DNA of 64,000 nucleotides from Heterobilharzia americana. Taxonomy: Eukaryota; Platyhelminthes; Trematoda; Strigeidida; Schistosomatidae. The notes under the pieces were generated by a model that saw only the letters and a program-made list of their open reading frames with translations, made no database searches and had not been told where the DNA came from. The position numbers and the translations under genes were made by a program. The stretch covers positions 98,356,708 through 98,420,707 of the forward strand of contig OX104127.1 in NCBI GenBank assembly GCA_944470555.2. The letters run 5' to 3'. Shown here in pieces: positions 34,079-47,212 of the stretch; positions within the stretch are counted from its first letter, which is position 1, and every line of letters begins with the position of its first letter.

Positions 34079-37000
34079 GCTGGGACGCCCAACTCGTCGT
34101 TTCCCATTTGGCTTCCACTCGAAGGCCCGGACTGGCACATGATATCCCCAACTGGTCTTCTCAGTGTTTGTCCAGTCCAATCCATCTCCACTTTCTTCTG
34201 TATATTTGTTGAGCGATAGTTTCTTGGTTGGTTCGTTGCCAGGCCAGAGTGAGTTCCTTGTTATTCCGGTCATCTGATCTTCAGTGTCCGTATCGAGTGT
34301 AGGCGGCAGCTGTTGATGTCTGTACTTTGTTGGAAATGTTTTTCGTAGCGTGCCAAGTCTCTGAACCATCACACATAAGCACTGACTTGATATGAGTGTT
34401 GAAAATTTCGATCGTGTTCACGCTTTATGCCAAGTGCAGTGCGGTGCAGTAGATCTCCACACTGATTTCAGATTAATGCAAGAAGACCTGTCTTGCTGTC
34501 TTAACAATGCTGGGTGATTTGACTTCCTCATCTGTGCCGCTACCTGCAGTTGAAACCACACTGCCTTGCCTACGTGAGTGAAAGAGACTACTTCCTTAAG
34601 ATTCCTCCTGTTCATGGTGATTGCTGATTCTTATTATCATTATTATTCTTGTTGCTGTTAGCATTATTGTTGGGTATCTTCATCACCTCCATCTTCTCTC
34701 CATTCACTTGATAGAAGCCTCGTCCTCGCTGCATAGCCTCTTTTGCCAAATTATTAGTTTTCGCCTGTAGATCTTCGAGTTTGTGCGACATTAGATATGC
34801 ATAACTCATCAGAAAATCCAAATCTTCTAGGGTCTTTTCAAGGGTCAAACAGCGTATACCCATCTTCTCGCTCCTCACAATTGTCTGTTGCATGATCCAC
34901 TCCAATCCACCACAATCAGGAAGGTCATCGCTGATAGTAGGCGGTAACCTTCTCTTACTCCTGTCACCTGTCTTCACTTAAAAGGCGTCAATGAGCTTTC
35001 CGTTGTGAATCACTTAGCATGTGGCATCATATAGCATATAGTTGTTGAATGAGGTTGATAAAGGTTTGTGGCATTAAAACCGTAGTGTTGACGCTATCGA
35101 AGGCCACTTCAAAATCCATGAAGTTGAGTTAGAGAGTTGACTGCCATTGTACGCTCTGTTCTACGATGATGTGTAGCGTAGCGTTGCAATTTGATCCGCA
35201 CATGATTTGTTCTTCCTGAATCCAGTCAGGCTGTTATGGTAGTAATTTAGAACGCAGAACATTTTCTCGCCTCTCCACGATGATTTTGCTCAGTATTTTG
35301 CTTGGCGTGGACAGGAGTGTGATTCCACATCAGTTCTTGTAAAGACTTCGGTCTCCCTCCTTCGCGAGCTTCACAAGGTAGCTCTTCTTCCAATCAACCA
35401 GCAGGTACATTTACTTCCTTCCAAAACTTTTGCAATAGTGGTGTGAGCATGTCTGTTGTTGTCTCTGTGTCCGTCTCCAGAGCTTCTGGCGGAATTCCAT
35501 CTGGTCCTACTGCTTTCCCAAATTTCAGCATTTTTATGGCATCCAGGACTTCTGCTTTTGTCAGAGGGCCTGTATTCACTAGTAGTTCTGCCTTTGCTAG
35601 TGATATTTGTGGATGAGTTACAGGTGGTGTCGACTCAAGAGTTTTTTGAAGTGGCCAGCCCATCGTCTCCTTCGTTTCTCCTCTTTTGTAACTATCTCCT
35701 CTTCATTATCTTTCATTGGTTTCATCTGCGTTGTTATCTTCCCTCCCAGGTAGTAATCTGATTATTTGATACAGTGTTGTCTGTTCTCTTCTATTGGTAG
35801 CCTGTTCTGCTTCACTTGCCAGTGTGTCTTAGAAGTCTTTTGTCTTTTTGCACACTCTTCTACACTTCTTTGTTCAGTTTAGTGCTATATAGGTTTTGTG
35901 CAGTTCCTCTTCTCGTTTTTCATACCTTCACTGCACCGGAATCACCGCACTGAACTGGTTCACCTTCTGTTTCAACATCCTCCTCTCACCTCCTCTATCA
36001 GCTTCCATGTGTCCGTCAAGATACATTCCTTATCCTCTTTCTTCCTCCTTCCTAATACGGTCATCCAGATTTCTTTCCACATCTCTCTCAAAGAGTTCCA
36101 GTGTTCTTCCACACAGCTTCCTCCTCCAATGTTGCTCAATGTCTCCCATTTCGTCCTGATGACTGGCTGACTGACGGGAAGATGTCCTTTGTAGTTTCAT
36201 CCTTCAGTTCAGTTTCTGTTCTGGGTGGGTGTTGAACTTGAACCGTGGTTTATCACCAGCTTCTTTGAAATGAGGGCTTCCAACTTGATTTTGAAGGTGG
36301 GTTCATTGCAATAGGTAGTGAGTGGTGATGGTCTGCATCTGCTCCCCTTCTTGACCTGATCTTGTGTCCAGTAAGCTGCGTCTCCATCTCCAATTTCTTT
36401 ACATTGAGATGAAATCGATCTGATTTTTAGTGTGTACTGGTGTGGTGTCTGGCGAAATCAAATCCGTGTCGCTGCTTTGTGAATATCATTGTATTTGTAC
36501 ACACTGCCTCGCCTCCAATCACCAAATCGTTGAACGTGGAGAAGTCTGCAAACAGTTCTCCATTCTCATTCATCATTTCACCGAGTGCTTCTCTGTTCTT
36601 GTTTCGCTCTCTTCCTATGTTGTCCGCTCCTAGTTTGACATTCATATCACCCCACCCATTAGAATGAGTTTTGATGTCGCCAACTGGGAGTGGGTCTTGT
36701 TCATTACTGATTGCAGTTGAAGGTGTAGGTGTGTAGCGTAGCATTGTATGATTGTGGCTTTCCTTCCTCTTGATTTGAATCCATCTTGCAGTCATGATCC
36801 TGATGCTGAAGGACATTGATTCCCACTGCATGCGAGAGAGCCTTCTATGCTGTTGTGGACATCATGTTAGCCACTCGAAACTCAGTGTGCTGTTCTCGTG
36901 GTTGTCATCTGGGTGACAACGGAGGAGTAGATTATTGACTCTCCAGTTAACAGTTTAGAGAATCCACTTCCATTCCATCTGCTCTCGTAGATTTCCAGCC

Positions 37001-37999
37001 TGGCACTTCTATGATATACCTCCTCATCTCTTTTGGAATCTGTGCAGCCTTGCTGGTTTCAAACACTGTTAGGACATTCCATATCCTCATTATTACTATC
37101 GTTTTCACTGAGGAAAGACAGGTAGGTCGATTTGCTTCTTGAAGGCTTTCCCTAACTGGTGTCGTTTCGCCTCTTCAATTCCAGTGAGGAATAATTTTTA
37201 TTTTATTTTCTACATTTTCTTTGTGCTGTGAACTTTCTTTAGCGGTTAGATTGGTTTTACGTGGTGGGGTTGCTATCCTCATGGCCAACTTTCCCTCTTT
37301 TCCCGATCTTATGATCGTTAGTATGCTAGTGAACTAGCAAACATGATGAGGTTAATCCTTGTCAAAGTATGTTGATAGTGAACTATAGGCATCAATTTTG
37401 TTAAGATGCGCATGCAGATTGATGTTATCAATTGGTGAATACCACATGGAAATCAACCAATTCCCACAAATCTCTTGACTTATTAAACGTGTTTGGAAAG
37501 CTTAAGACGTCTCTTTTAACTACTTTGCCCTAAGTAACAGACGTAGCTGTCATTGAAAAAGATTTGGTAAAATAAATGGTTTTGTCAAGTTAAATCAACA
37601 GTATTTTAGCATAGTAATACCTTAGAAAAATTGGATCTAGATCTTCTGTCTTTCTATAAAGCTTCCAGTTCTTGTAATTAGTCATTTTAATACGCGCAAT
37701 TTAACTGACACAGTTGCGTATTTACCTTGATATGATTATTAACAGTGAATTATGTTCGAATCTCTAATCGGGTAAATGATACCGTTTCAGTGTGTGACAT
37801 TTTTTAATAAACAAACTGAAATAGTATAGCATAGGTTTTTCAAAAGAATAAACTAAACAGTTCAGTAATGCACTAATGCTAAGATGGCTTAGTATTTTCT
37901 GAACTTTGATATTTCGTTTCGAAATTCTCATCAGTAGACTGGACAATATTATCAGCACTAACTCATAAGGATCTACTAACCTTACCCGCTTATGGTTTC

Positions 38000-38145
38000 T
38001 TGTCGTTTATTGGACCGAGTTCATCGAATCTCTCCTAGTATTTGCGCTTCTGAGCGAATGTCTCGATACCGTTAATATTTCCAGTTTGGTATTATTAGTG
38101 AATAGTGGATAACAGTGGAATCCAGGAGACATCTTATGCGGAAAA
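38000..38145 (-). mobile_element. Sm-alpha-like SINE fragment
   Basis: The series 'cgaatgtctcgatacc...tgaatagtggataacagtggaatccagga' matches 'cgaatccctcgatact...tgatggatagtggctagctgtggaatccggga' at 22.46-22.53 kb. The hammerhead and tRNA-like parts are lost. Confidence 0.45.
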
Positions 38146-39049
38146 AGTCATGTGTAAATGAAACTTAAAAATGTCACGCAACCTGTCTCACCTTGATATT
38201 GAGTTATCACTTATAGCTATTTAGTTAGTAGGCAAGGATTCGGCTGCAATGACTGAAAGATGTTTTGTCATGTAAATGTTTCGGAATTGTCGAAATCCTT
38301 TCTGGATGTATCTCAGCCAAATGCTGTGGTTAGATAATCTACTGCGATCATTTATATTTGGCCTCGTTACTCCAGCTTCAACAGGAAAGCTGCAATAGAC
38401 TGTTCTGGGGAAAAGCACTACTGTTTCAGTGATAAATAACTGGGTTTGATACATAGCGCAGAAATAGATTGTGAAACCACTTTAGAAATAGTGTGAAATT
38501 AGGTTGACAGAGACGTATAATTGGTCATTAAGGCTACACTGTATGTTTCATGGTCTAACAATCATATCTACACTGATCATTAACTTTTACTCTGAAGCTT
38601 ACTCAGGATGACGAATTTCAGGTTTCTTGAAATATGTTAAAAAATTAGAATGTATCTGCATTGAATGAATTCCTTGTACTTAATTCGGTGTCTGTATGCG
38701 TCACATTTCTTCATCATTGTATTGTGTGCCTATAATAAAGTGTTGTTGTAAAGCTTACTATTTCCTATGGTTTCTACTGTATGTAAAAGACGAGCTCGTA
38801 GAGCATGGGTGAGGTTAGAAGAAATGTGATAAACAACTTTAAAGGCATTATGAATGTTAACTCAGTGGCCAGTATCAATCGGATGCGAGAGTATTGAGCT
38901 TCGTATCCATCTGGTTTGCCCCTTACTTAGCCATGAAGGATGATGCTCGACGATTAGACAATAGACTTACCTATTTGTACGTCCAATGTAACTAGCTTCA
39001 GCAGGAGCCATTGGAATATACTTAAACAAGTTAAGTCTGTATGTTCCGA

Positions 39050-39580
39050 AGAAATTCGTACAGCCTCTTTTTTTGCCTTGGGTATTTGTATAGCTTATTT
39101 ATTACAACAAGACCCTTCATTTCATTCATCCCACAATCGATTATAACCAATATTTTAATAGCTTTATTATTACTACTATTATTGCAGTTTTAGACATCCT
39201 GTTCTCCCCCTACTGTTTCTGATTACCCTCAACAATTTACCACTTTATGCAATAATTCATTTTTCTCTTTAGTTACCATAATAAAAATATCAGTTGTGTA
39301 AGGACCTGTTTAAAATTTCATAAAATCTTTCTGTTATAACCAATCTGTGCTTTAGTTAATTGTCTAAATTACCTGATCAGCTATCACCCTCTTGATACTT
39401 TGAGACTGATAACCTTTCATTAAACAACTCTCACCACTAGATTGGTATGTAATTTTACGTTTTGAAGATGCTATATAATTGTGTAGAGCCACTGATGAGA
39501 AACTAATTAAAAAGAAATATTTCTTCGCTCACAGTGTTTGTCTTATTAAATGTTTAAATGAGAATTTTTGCATTAGTTCT
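39050..39580 (+). pseudogene. Penelope-like element 3' relic with hammerhead-like motif
   Basis: Begins with a frame reading TASFFALGICIAY, like the end of the other PLE copies (CTTSFSVTTIVDY at 61.87 kb, CSTSFFAMVIVKD at 4.23 kb). It ends with CTGATGAGAAAC...AAAGAAATATTTCTTCGCT. The CTGATGAG...GAAA order is hammerhead-like, but no stem II forms. A similar AAAGAAATATTTCTTCGCT tail occurs near 23.96 kb. Confidence 0.4.
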
Positions 39581-41611
39581 TTTAGCGTAATAAATTTTAA
39601 GCAATATTGATCAAAGGTTTATGATTACCTGTCAAGTATGACTTGGTGGCAGTTTTATGAAGAAATGGCTAGGTGTAAATTTTTATTGGCGATTCAGTGG
39701 ACTAGGTCTATAAACACCTGAAATTTATTTACCGTCAAAAGTATACAAACAGATGAATTCAGGACACGTAACACACTTTCCAAAGTTTTATTGAATATTA
39801 TTGTTATCGGTTTACTACAAGTCACACTTGTAACTAGCATGAATATCGAGGTGAAATCAATTGTTTGAGTTCTTTACCACCATGGTAGAAATCTAGTACT
39901 TATTTGTGTTATTGCCTAAAATTAAATTGTTTAGGGGGTTATAGGATGAGGGCTGAAGGGATAAACTTGAAAGTTATCGGGAAGACGTTTCGGAATTTTT
40001 GTCATCAGACTTATAAGACAGTAATGCATGATTACGTTTTTAAACTTCTCACAATGTTTGTGGTTTTCACACAAAGCATTGTTGAGGGAAGTTTAATTCA
40101 ATTCACTCGAAAAGTAATGTACGCAAGATAGTCTAAAATGTTTCACATTGCATGAATATGAGCCGATATCGGTATATAGATACACTATGATGCAGGTTAC
40201 CTGACTGTTGAGTGACTGGATTCAATGGTAGCATGTTCTGGATACGATTCACAGGTTGTGATCTCAACTTGTAGCAAAATAAAGAATATAGATTTATAAC
40301 GAAAGTGTTCAATTCCATCAAGTGTTCAGCAGTTATTTTACTGACAGATGATTAGTGGTGGGAGCGATTGGTAAGGTAGTCAACCTCACAAAGCCCCGTT
40401 ATCTGGGTTCTTATACAAAACTGGGAGGAACGTTGCGAGTGGATAAGACAAAGACACCTATAATAAGCAAGTGCTTATCATAAGTATACATAACGTCAGA
40501 TTTAAAAAAAGTTACACATTGGCATAGGTAATATCTGGGTGTTATTTCTTATGGAAGTGTACTCTTTATTTCGCTAATAAAGAAGGAAATAAGTTTGAAA
40601 ACTAATGATTCAGAACTATTTATAGATGTGAAGTGAATCCGTGGCAAAATGTGTGTTTTCATTTCACAAAACTATCTCAAAAGGCGGTGTTTTTTTAGAA
40701 AATATTTACCAAAACTTACAAGTATGGCCAAAAATGTTCCATCGAATATATTTCATAAGATTCTTTCAGTTTAGTTTGTTTAAATCTTGTCTTCTAAACT
40801 TATGATGAACCGTCCTTTCCTCAAACTAAGAACAAAAAACTACAACGTTACCCTGGTGTTAGTTATAAATGTTCAAAAATACAGCACATTACTATTATTG
40901 TGATAACCATATGCAGATTTTTGTACTGGATGATTAAACTACTGCTATCAAAATTACGTGTTAATTTCCGAATATTGACCAAAAGCTAATGTAACACGAG
41001 CTGCCTGTTTCCTATTAGTGCTTTTAACACCGTTATCATTAACACTATTGAAATGCAATAATTATTTCTTTTAAAAATATTGTTGAAGTAATATGTGCTG
41101 AGAATTCTATACTGTATTACACATGTTGTTTGAATAAAAGCATTATTACTATCAAGTATGATGCTTGATTCAAAAATATGAAATACATACTATCAACCAA
41201 AAACTAAAAAGGAACATCATTGTTCAATTGTCAACATCTCTGAATGACCCAAAAAAACTGAGTTGTTTTCTAGGGTACTATTCACAGCAGCAGTGTGAAG
41301 TATTATGCCGAGTATGTATAACGTAGAAGATATTAAGGAGAATAAACTTCATTTCAGATGATAAAGGGGTATAACTGAGGGAAAATACTTCAGGTAAAAT
41401 CCTTATAATATTAGCCTTTTCGGCTTATTAACTTTTACCACTAAGAATGTGAACAAGTAGTTACGTAAATAGGCAGGGTGATATTTACACATGTAGTTAA
41501 ATTATTTTTAGATTTAAAGCTGCGTTATAAAATTATTTCACAATAGATGGGTAATTTATAGATGAAGTGGTTTACAAGGTCAATAACCATAATTTTAATT
41601 TATCAGAAACA

Positions 41612-44600
41612 ACCTCGCCTGGTTAACTAGTTCACTAGTTACTAGCCGGTCCTAAGCCCCCATAAAGAGGGAAGGTTGGGCATAGGGCTAGCAACCCTAC
41701 CCCGTAAAACAAATCTAACCGCTAAAGAAACTTTAAAGCACAAACGATATATAAAAAATAATAACAAAATTATTCCTTACTGGAATCGGAGAGGCGAAAT
41801 GACGCCTGTTAGTGAAAGCCTTCAGGAAGCCAATTGGCCAATGTGACTTCTCTCGATGAAAGCAAAAGTGAACGTAGGAACATGGAATGTCCGCACCATG
41901 TTTGAACCCAGCAAGGCAGCCCAGATTGCAAAGAAGATGAGAAGGTATCACATTGAAGTGCTTGGAATTCTCGAAAGCAGATGGAATGGGAGTGGACTCT
42001 CCAAACTGTCAACTGGAGAGGAGTCAATAATCTACTCCAACATTGTCACCCAGACGACAACTACGAGCACACTGAGTTTTGGAGTGGTTATCATGATGTC
42101 CATCACAGCATCAAAGGCTCTATCTCATGTAGTGGGAACCAATCTCCTCCTGCTGGATCATAACAGCAAGGTTCAACTCAAAAGGAAGGAAAGTCAAAAT
42201 CATACATTACTACACTACGCACCTACAAATAATGCAGAGCAAGAGAAAAAGGAAGAATTCTACAGACAACTGCAATCAACACAGGACAAGACCTCAGTTG
42301 GTGATATCAAAATTCTAATTGGTGGGGCGGCATGAATGCCAAACTGGGAGCAGACAACACAGGAAGAGAAATCATCAGTGGTCAAGAAGCACTCGTTGAG
42401 GTGATGGACGAGAGTGGAGAATTGTATGCAGAATTCTGTGCATTCAACGATTTAGTGATTGGAGGCGAGGCAGTGTGTTCAAGCACAACGATATCCACAA
42501 AGCGACATGGATTTCACCAGATGGACACTCTACACTAAAAATCAGATCGACTTTATCTCAATGTGAAGAAAGTGGAGACGCAGCCTACTTGACACAAGGT
42601 CAAGAAGAGGAACAGATGTAGGTTCACACCACTCACTGTCTAGTGCAAGGAATCTTCCAAATCAAGTTGAAAGCCTTCAAGGAAGCTGGTGTTAGACCAC
42701 AGTTCAAGTTCAAGACTTGTAAACTGAGGGACGAAACTACAAAGGACATATTGATATCAGCCATCACGACGAAGTGAGAGATTTCGAGGAACATTCCTGA
42801 AGAAACCTGTGTGGAAGAACACTGGAAGTCTTTGAAAGAGATGTGGAAAGAAACCTGCACAGCCGTATTAGGAAGGAAGAAGAAAGAAGATAAGGAATGG
42901 ATCTCGACGGATACATGGAAGCTGATAGAGGAGAGGAGGATGGTGAAGCAGAAGATAAACCAGTGCAAGGATGCCCTACGACAAGAGGAACTGAGCACAA
43001 TGTATAAAACACTGGACAAAGGAGTGAAGAAGAGTGCACGGAAAGACAAAAGACACTTCTACGAAGCACTGGCAAGTGAAGCAGAACAGGCTGCAGGTAA
43101 GAGAGACCTGACGACATTGTATCAAATAACCAGGTTGCTATCTGGGAGGAGATCAACGCAGACGAAGCCAATAAATGATGATGACGGAAATTTAATTACG
43201 AAAGAAGAGAAACAGAGGAAACGATGGGCCGACCACTTCAAGAAGCTCTTGAATCGATCACCACCACCACCTGCACTTCGTCCAGAAATTCCACCTGCAG
43301 CCCGGCCACTGAACTACAAGTGAACATAAATCCTCCTACAAAAGTCGAAGTCCTGAAAGCCATAAAGCTACTGGAATGTGTGAAAGCAGCAGGACCAGAT
43401 GGGATCCCTCCAGAAGCACTGAAAACAGATGCAGATACAACAGCGGACATGCTCACACCACACCACTAGTGCAGAAGGTGTGGAAGGAAGGGAAGGTACC
43501 TGCTCACTGATTGGAAGAAGGGCTACCTTGTCAAACTCGCGAAGAAGGGAGACCTAAGTCTTTGCAAGAACTGGTGTGGAATCACGCTCTTGTCCACTCA
43601 ATGCAAGCAAAATATTAAGTCACATCATCTTGAAGAGACTAAAGCATGAACTGGATTCAAAACTATGACTGGAACAGGCTGGCTGGATTCAGGAAGTACA
43701 AATTATGTGCCGGCCAAATTGCAGCGTTTCGCATCATCATAGAACAGAGTATAGAATGGCAGTCAACTCTCTACCTCACCTCAACTTCATCCACTTTGAA
43801 AAAGCCTTCGACAGCGTCGACCGAGATGTAATTTGGAAACTGCTTCAATACTACAGAATACCGCAAACTTTTATCAATCTCATTCAACAACTATATGAAG
43901 ACGTCACATGCCAGCCAAGTAATTCACAATGGGAAGCTCAGTGATGCTTTTGAAGCGAAAACGGGAGTGAAACAAGGTTGCCTACAATCCACCATGATAT
44001 TCCTGATTGTGGTCGACTGGATCATGCAGCAAACAGTGAGGAGCGAGAAGAGGGGGATACAGTGGCTGGACTGAGGAAAAGAACCTAGAAGACTTGGATT
44101 TCGCCGATGACTTATGCCTAATGTCACATAAACTTGAAGATCTGCAGGCAAAAACTAACAAGTTGTTAGAAGAGGTAGGGCAGCGAAGATGGGACTTCAA
44201 GTGAATATAGAGAAGACAGAGGTGATGAAGATACCGCACCACCACCATCAACAACAACAACAACAAACTCCAATCACGATCAACGGGAGAAACTTAAAGG
44301 AAGTAACCTCCTTCCCCTATCTAAGAAGCACTGTTTCAACTACAGGTGGCGGCACAGACGAGGATGTCAAAGTCAGAATCGGAAAAGCAAGATAGGCGTT
44401 CATTAACCTGAAATCAGTGTGGAGATCTTCTGCACTCAGCATGTGGAACGAGATCCGGATTTTCAACACCAACGTCAAATCAGTGCTTCTGTATGGTTCA
44501 GAGACTTGGCACGTTACGAAAGGCATTTCCAACTAATTACAGACCTTCATCAACGACTGCCTACGCTCGCTACTGAAGCTCAGATTAATTGCCAGAAAGA

Positions 44601-44934
44601 ATAAGTAACAAGGAGGTCTGGGAACGAACCAACTAAGAACCTATCACCCAACAAATATGCAGGAGGAAGTGGAGATGGATTGGGCATACACTGAGAAGGC
44701 CGACTGGGACATCACGCACCAGGCCGTCGAGTGGAACCCCCATGGGAAGCGACGAGTTGGGTGTCCGAAGTGAGGGTAACATGGAGGAGATCGTGTGAGA
44801 AGGAAATGGGAGCTTCTGGGCTGTTGTGGAGCCAGGTTCAAAAGATTTCAGATGACAGAGTTCACTGGAGACGTGCTACTGAAGCCCTATGTTTCATTAG
44901 GAACCGAAGGGAATAATAATAATAATAATAATGG
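41612..44934 (+). mobile_element. full-length RTE-type retrotransposon, copy F, inactivated
   Basis: Starts with the same 5' end as copy D (ACCTCGCCTGGTTAACTAG) and ends in (AAT)n at about 44,911-44,933. Endonuclease: VGTWNVRTM (41.87 kb), ESRWNG, MNAKLGADNTG (42.33 kb). RT: the Lys-rich linker (42.8-43.2 kb), KAAGPDGIPPEAL (43.39 kb), FEKAFDSVDRDV (43.80 kb), GVKQGCL (43.97 kb), FADD (about 44.10 kb). C-terminal: KWRWIG-like and TWRRSCEKE (44.78 kb). It shares the five-G +1 shift with copy D (44052-44056) and has many private indels, such as CACCACCACC expansions and an extra 'ccac' at 43.46 kb. No target-site duplication seen. Confidence 0.88.
44911..44933 (+). repeat. (AAT)n tail of RTE copy F
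   Basis: Uninterrupted AAT units directly after the conserved 'ggaaccgaaggg' 3' end. Confidence 0.8.
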
Positions 44935-47129
44935 ACATTGTCATGACAACCAATGAACGATTAGTATCAGCATTTGATGTCAACCAAAAGACTGTGATAA
45001 AAGAAAAAAGTGGGAAACCTTAAAATCATCATGAAGTATTCCAGAACTCATGAATTTAACCTGCAGAGTAATAAAGTGCCATAGGGAATCAAAAAGTGTG
45101 TTATAGGTAGGTTCTTTGGCAAAAAACGTTTCAGTTGCATCATTGTGATGACAAAAGCTCAATGACTTTGCAGAAATAATCTAATATTTCTTATGATTAA
45201 TGGTTGGATATTGTGTGAACTACTAAAATAACAGACTATAGTTTTACACCTAGAACAGTACAGACTAAACGCGCTTGCGCTAAACCACCAACAGCTTCAG
45301 TTTTTATGCCAGTCACTCAAGTAGATGCTGTCCATCTGTCTAGATATCAAAGTTAGTCCAAGTTTACTCATTCTATAGTTTCGGAGATTTCGATGAGTGG
45401 AAAAATTTGACTGTGAGTGCATAAGAATATTCCGGTTTTTGTTGACTCAAGTAGTCCATAGTCTTGCTGAAATACTCCAACACTTGTTCCATGAGGTTCA
45501 CAACACGGATAAGTCCAGTTTAGAAGGAAAAATACACTATTATTCATTGGTTACCTCATTATGTAGGAGTCGGTGTTTATAAAGCTATTGCAGACAGGTG
45601 AAAATATTTCAAGGTCAGCTTCACTCATTTATTGTTGATTTTCTCGAAAATCTCCATTTTACTTACTTCCATCTCCTTTGATCCCCTTCTTTTTAACATT
45701 TAGGATTTGCTATTACTCACCTTGATGCTGTTTCATAGTGAGACACTTGAAAGCGATACTTTTTTAATGAATATAAAAGGTTTTGTCGAATGTTAAAAAC
45801 TCCATAGGACGTATAAATTAAACGAGACTCTGAAGAATTCAGTACAAAGACTCCAACCTACACAATTCATTGTGCAGCAATAACCTCAAGTGAGCCTGAT
45901 GTAAACAACACTATTGTCAAAGAGAACGCTTTATAAAGGTGACTTTCATGGTGATTTTATGGCATTCACGCTAACCAGTTGAGGTTATGCACTTTGCTTT
46001 GCCTCAAGTAAAGTATGACACTGAAATAGTGGGGAATATTTCTTGCTCAGCTGGGTGATCTTGTCTGTTGTGTTCTTTGAGCTGGGTGGTTTAATCGTAT
46101 GACACTTGGTTTATTTCAAATTATATAATAGCGGTAGAAAAGATAAATGATACTTTGATTTTCCATTTGGAATGTCTGCGTAGTTATGAAATCAGACAGC
46201 CAATTCTTTTTTCAGGTGAATCAGCTTGAAAAAGAAGTACTATTATGGTTCCAGTCTCCTAAGACAAAATTTGTCAGTTGACTGATATTTCACTACCAGA
46301 AAATGTATACGCATGAATCTAAGCCATAACTAATATTGAGAAACTGAATTGAATGGTGGTGAGCCTGAATACAAAATAATTTCTATCCAAACAGGTTTGT
46401 ATGAGAACTAAAGTTGTGTGTGGGTGTTTTTCCAAATCACCACACATATTGAGTGAAGGGACTTGCCTGTGAAATCTAAATTCATTTTTTCATGATATTC
46501 TCAAGAAATGTAGGAGATTGAAACAGAACCAGTGAAGTTTTTACACTAGGCGGGTGTTGCTTTAGAAGTAAATTACTTCCTAGTTGCCTTTAGAATATTG
46601 GTGTTTATTTATCTCAGTAAGTACTTGCAGTGAGCATTAAAATAGATAGTACTGTTGTATTACATGGTGTAACGAATGTGTCATTATTACAGTTTGACAA
46701 CAGACTGCAGGTCAGAAAAACTACACATGAACAAGGAAAATAGTTAGTTTTAAAAAAGGGATTATGAGATCAAAATTTATACGGGACTATCAAACACCCG
46801 AAGTCGAAAGTGCATCTCAAACGATACAGATATAAGATTTTATTCACAAATTTATTACTAAAAACAAAACCTATTACATTAGGGATTAGCCCAGTTGGAA
46901 TACATTTGTTAATCGTAAGTATTGTTAGGAATGATTTATCTTCGATTTATAAGAATATCATTTGACAACTGTCCATTCAATAACAAAATATTAACGTAGG
47001 TTAACGTGCATAACCTTTAAGACTAATGTCGATATTTCTAACAAAATCATCTATCAGTAATCAGATTTAATGGTTTATTGCTTTTTGATATTAGCTCACT
47101 TGTAGCAGAAATCAATGATATGTGTGGCA
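44935..47129. other. upstream region of the micro-exon gene, no gene seen
   Basis: AT-rich. A minus-strand GTGAGT follows MKQHQG-type coding near 45,720, but it is too short to call. No repeats were recognised. The last few hundred bases probably include regulatory sequence for the gene that starts at 47.2 kb. Confidence 0.4.
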
Positions 47130-47137
47130 TATAAATA
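47130..47137 (+). promoter_or_regulatory. TATA box of the micro-exon gene
   Basis: TATAAATA, followed 20-30 bases later by TTCAGTGTCATC (47150-47161), an initiator-like TCAGT. This places transcription start near 47,155-47,160 and gives a 5' UTR of about 55 bases before the ATG at 47213. Confidence 0.55.
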
Positions 47138-47168
47138 AGAATTATGACATTCAGTGTCATCGAACAAA

Positions 47169-47198
47169 ATGAACAAGCTCTTGGTAGGTCAACAATAA
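47169..47198 (+). CDS. short upstream ORF in the leader of the micro-exon gene
   Basis: ATG to TAA, nine codons (MNKLLVGQQ). A second out-of-frame ATG at 47200 starts a frame that overlaps exon 1 and ends at TGA near 47,287. Either could reduce initiation at the main ATG, unless the true 5' end lies downstream or a spliced leader replaces this region. Confidence 0.35.
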   Translation: MNKLLVGQQ

Positions 47199-47212
47199 AA
47201 TGGAGAAAACTT

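Larger units (their letters stand above)
30672..37352 (-). mobile_element. RTE copy E, split by insertion of copy D
   Basis: Minus-strand element in two parts. Its 3' end (tail, 'actaggaatccaagagacaaataataat') is at 30,672-30,822, and the rest at 34,067-37,352, ending with the family 5' end ('ctagtgaactag' and 'aactttccc', degenerate). Contents in order from the right: 5' UTR, endonuclease remnant (the GAD/DLVIGG block near 36.5 kb), linker, GKAVGPDGIPPEAL (35.5 kb), WIMQQ, GIRCLTLEKTLEDLDF and the PMSYAY-type replacement of FADD (frame 34612-34977; here 'tttctgatgagttatgc'). Stops such as 'atgtaaagaaattgg' are shared with copy B. The two parts join at the 12-bp target site of copy D. Confidence 0.85.
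37353..41611. other. repeat-relic region without a gene
   Basis: Holds a SINE fragment (about 38,000-38,145) and a PLE 3' relic (about 39,050-39,580). The rest is AT-rich with short frames only (for example 39,904-40,131) and no exon with splice support. Confidence 0.4.

Noticed and set aside
37900..37940. Hammerhead-like CTGATGAG...GAAA on the minus strand
   Set aside because: No stem II can be formed between the two core strands; chance or a very old relic.
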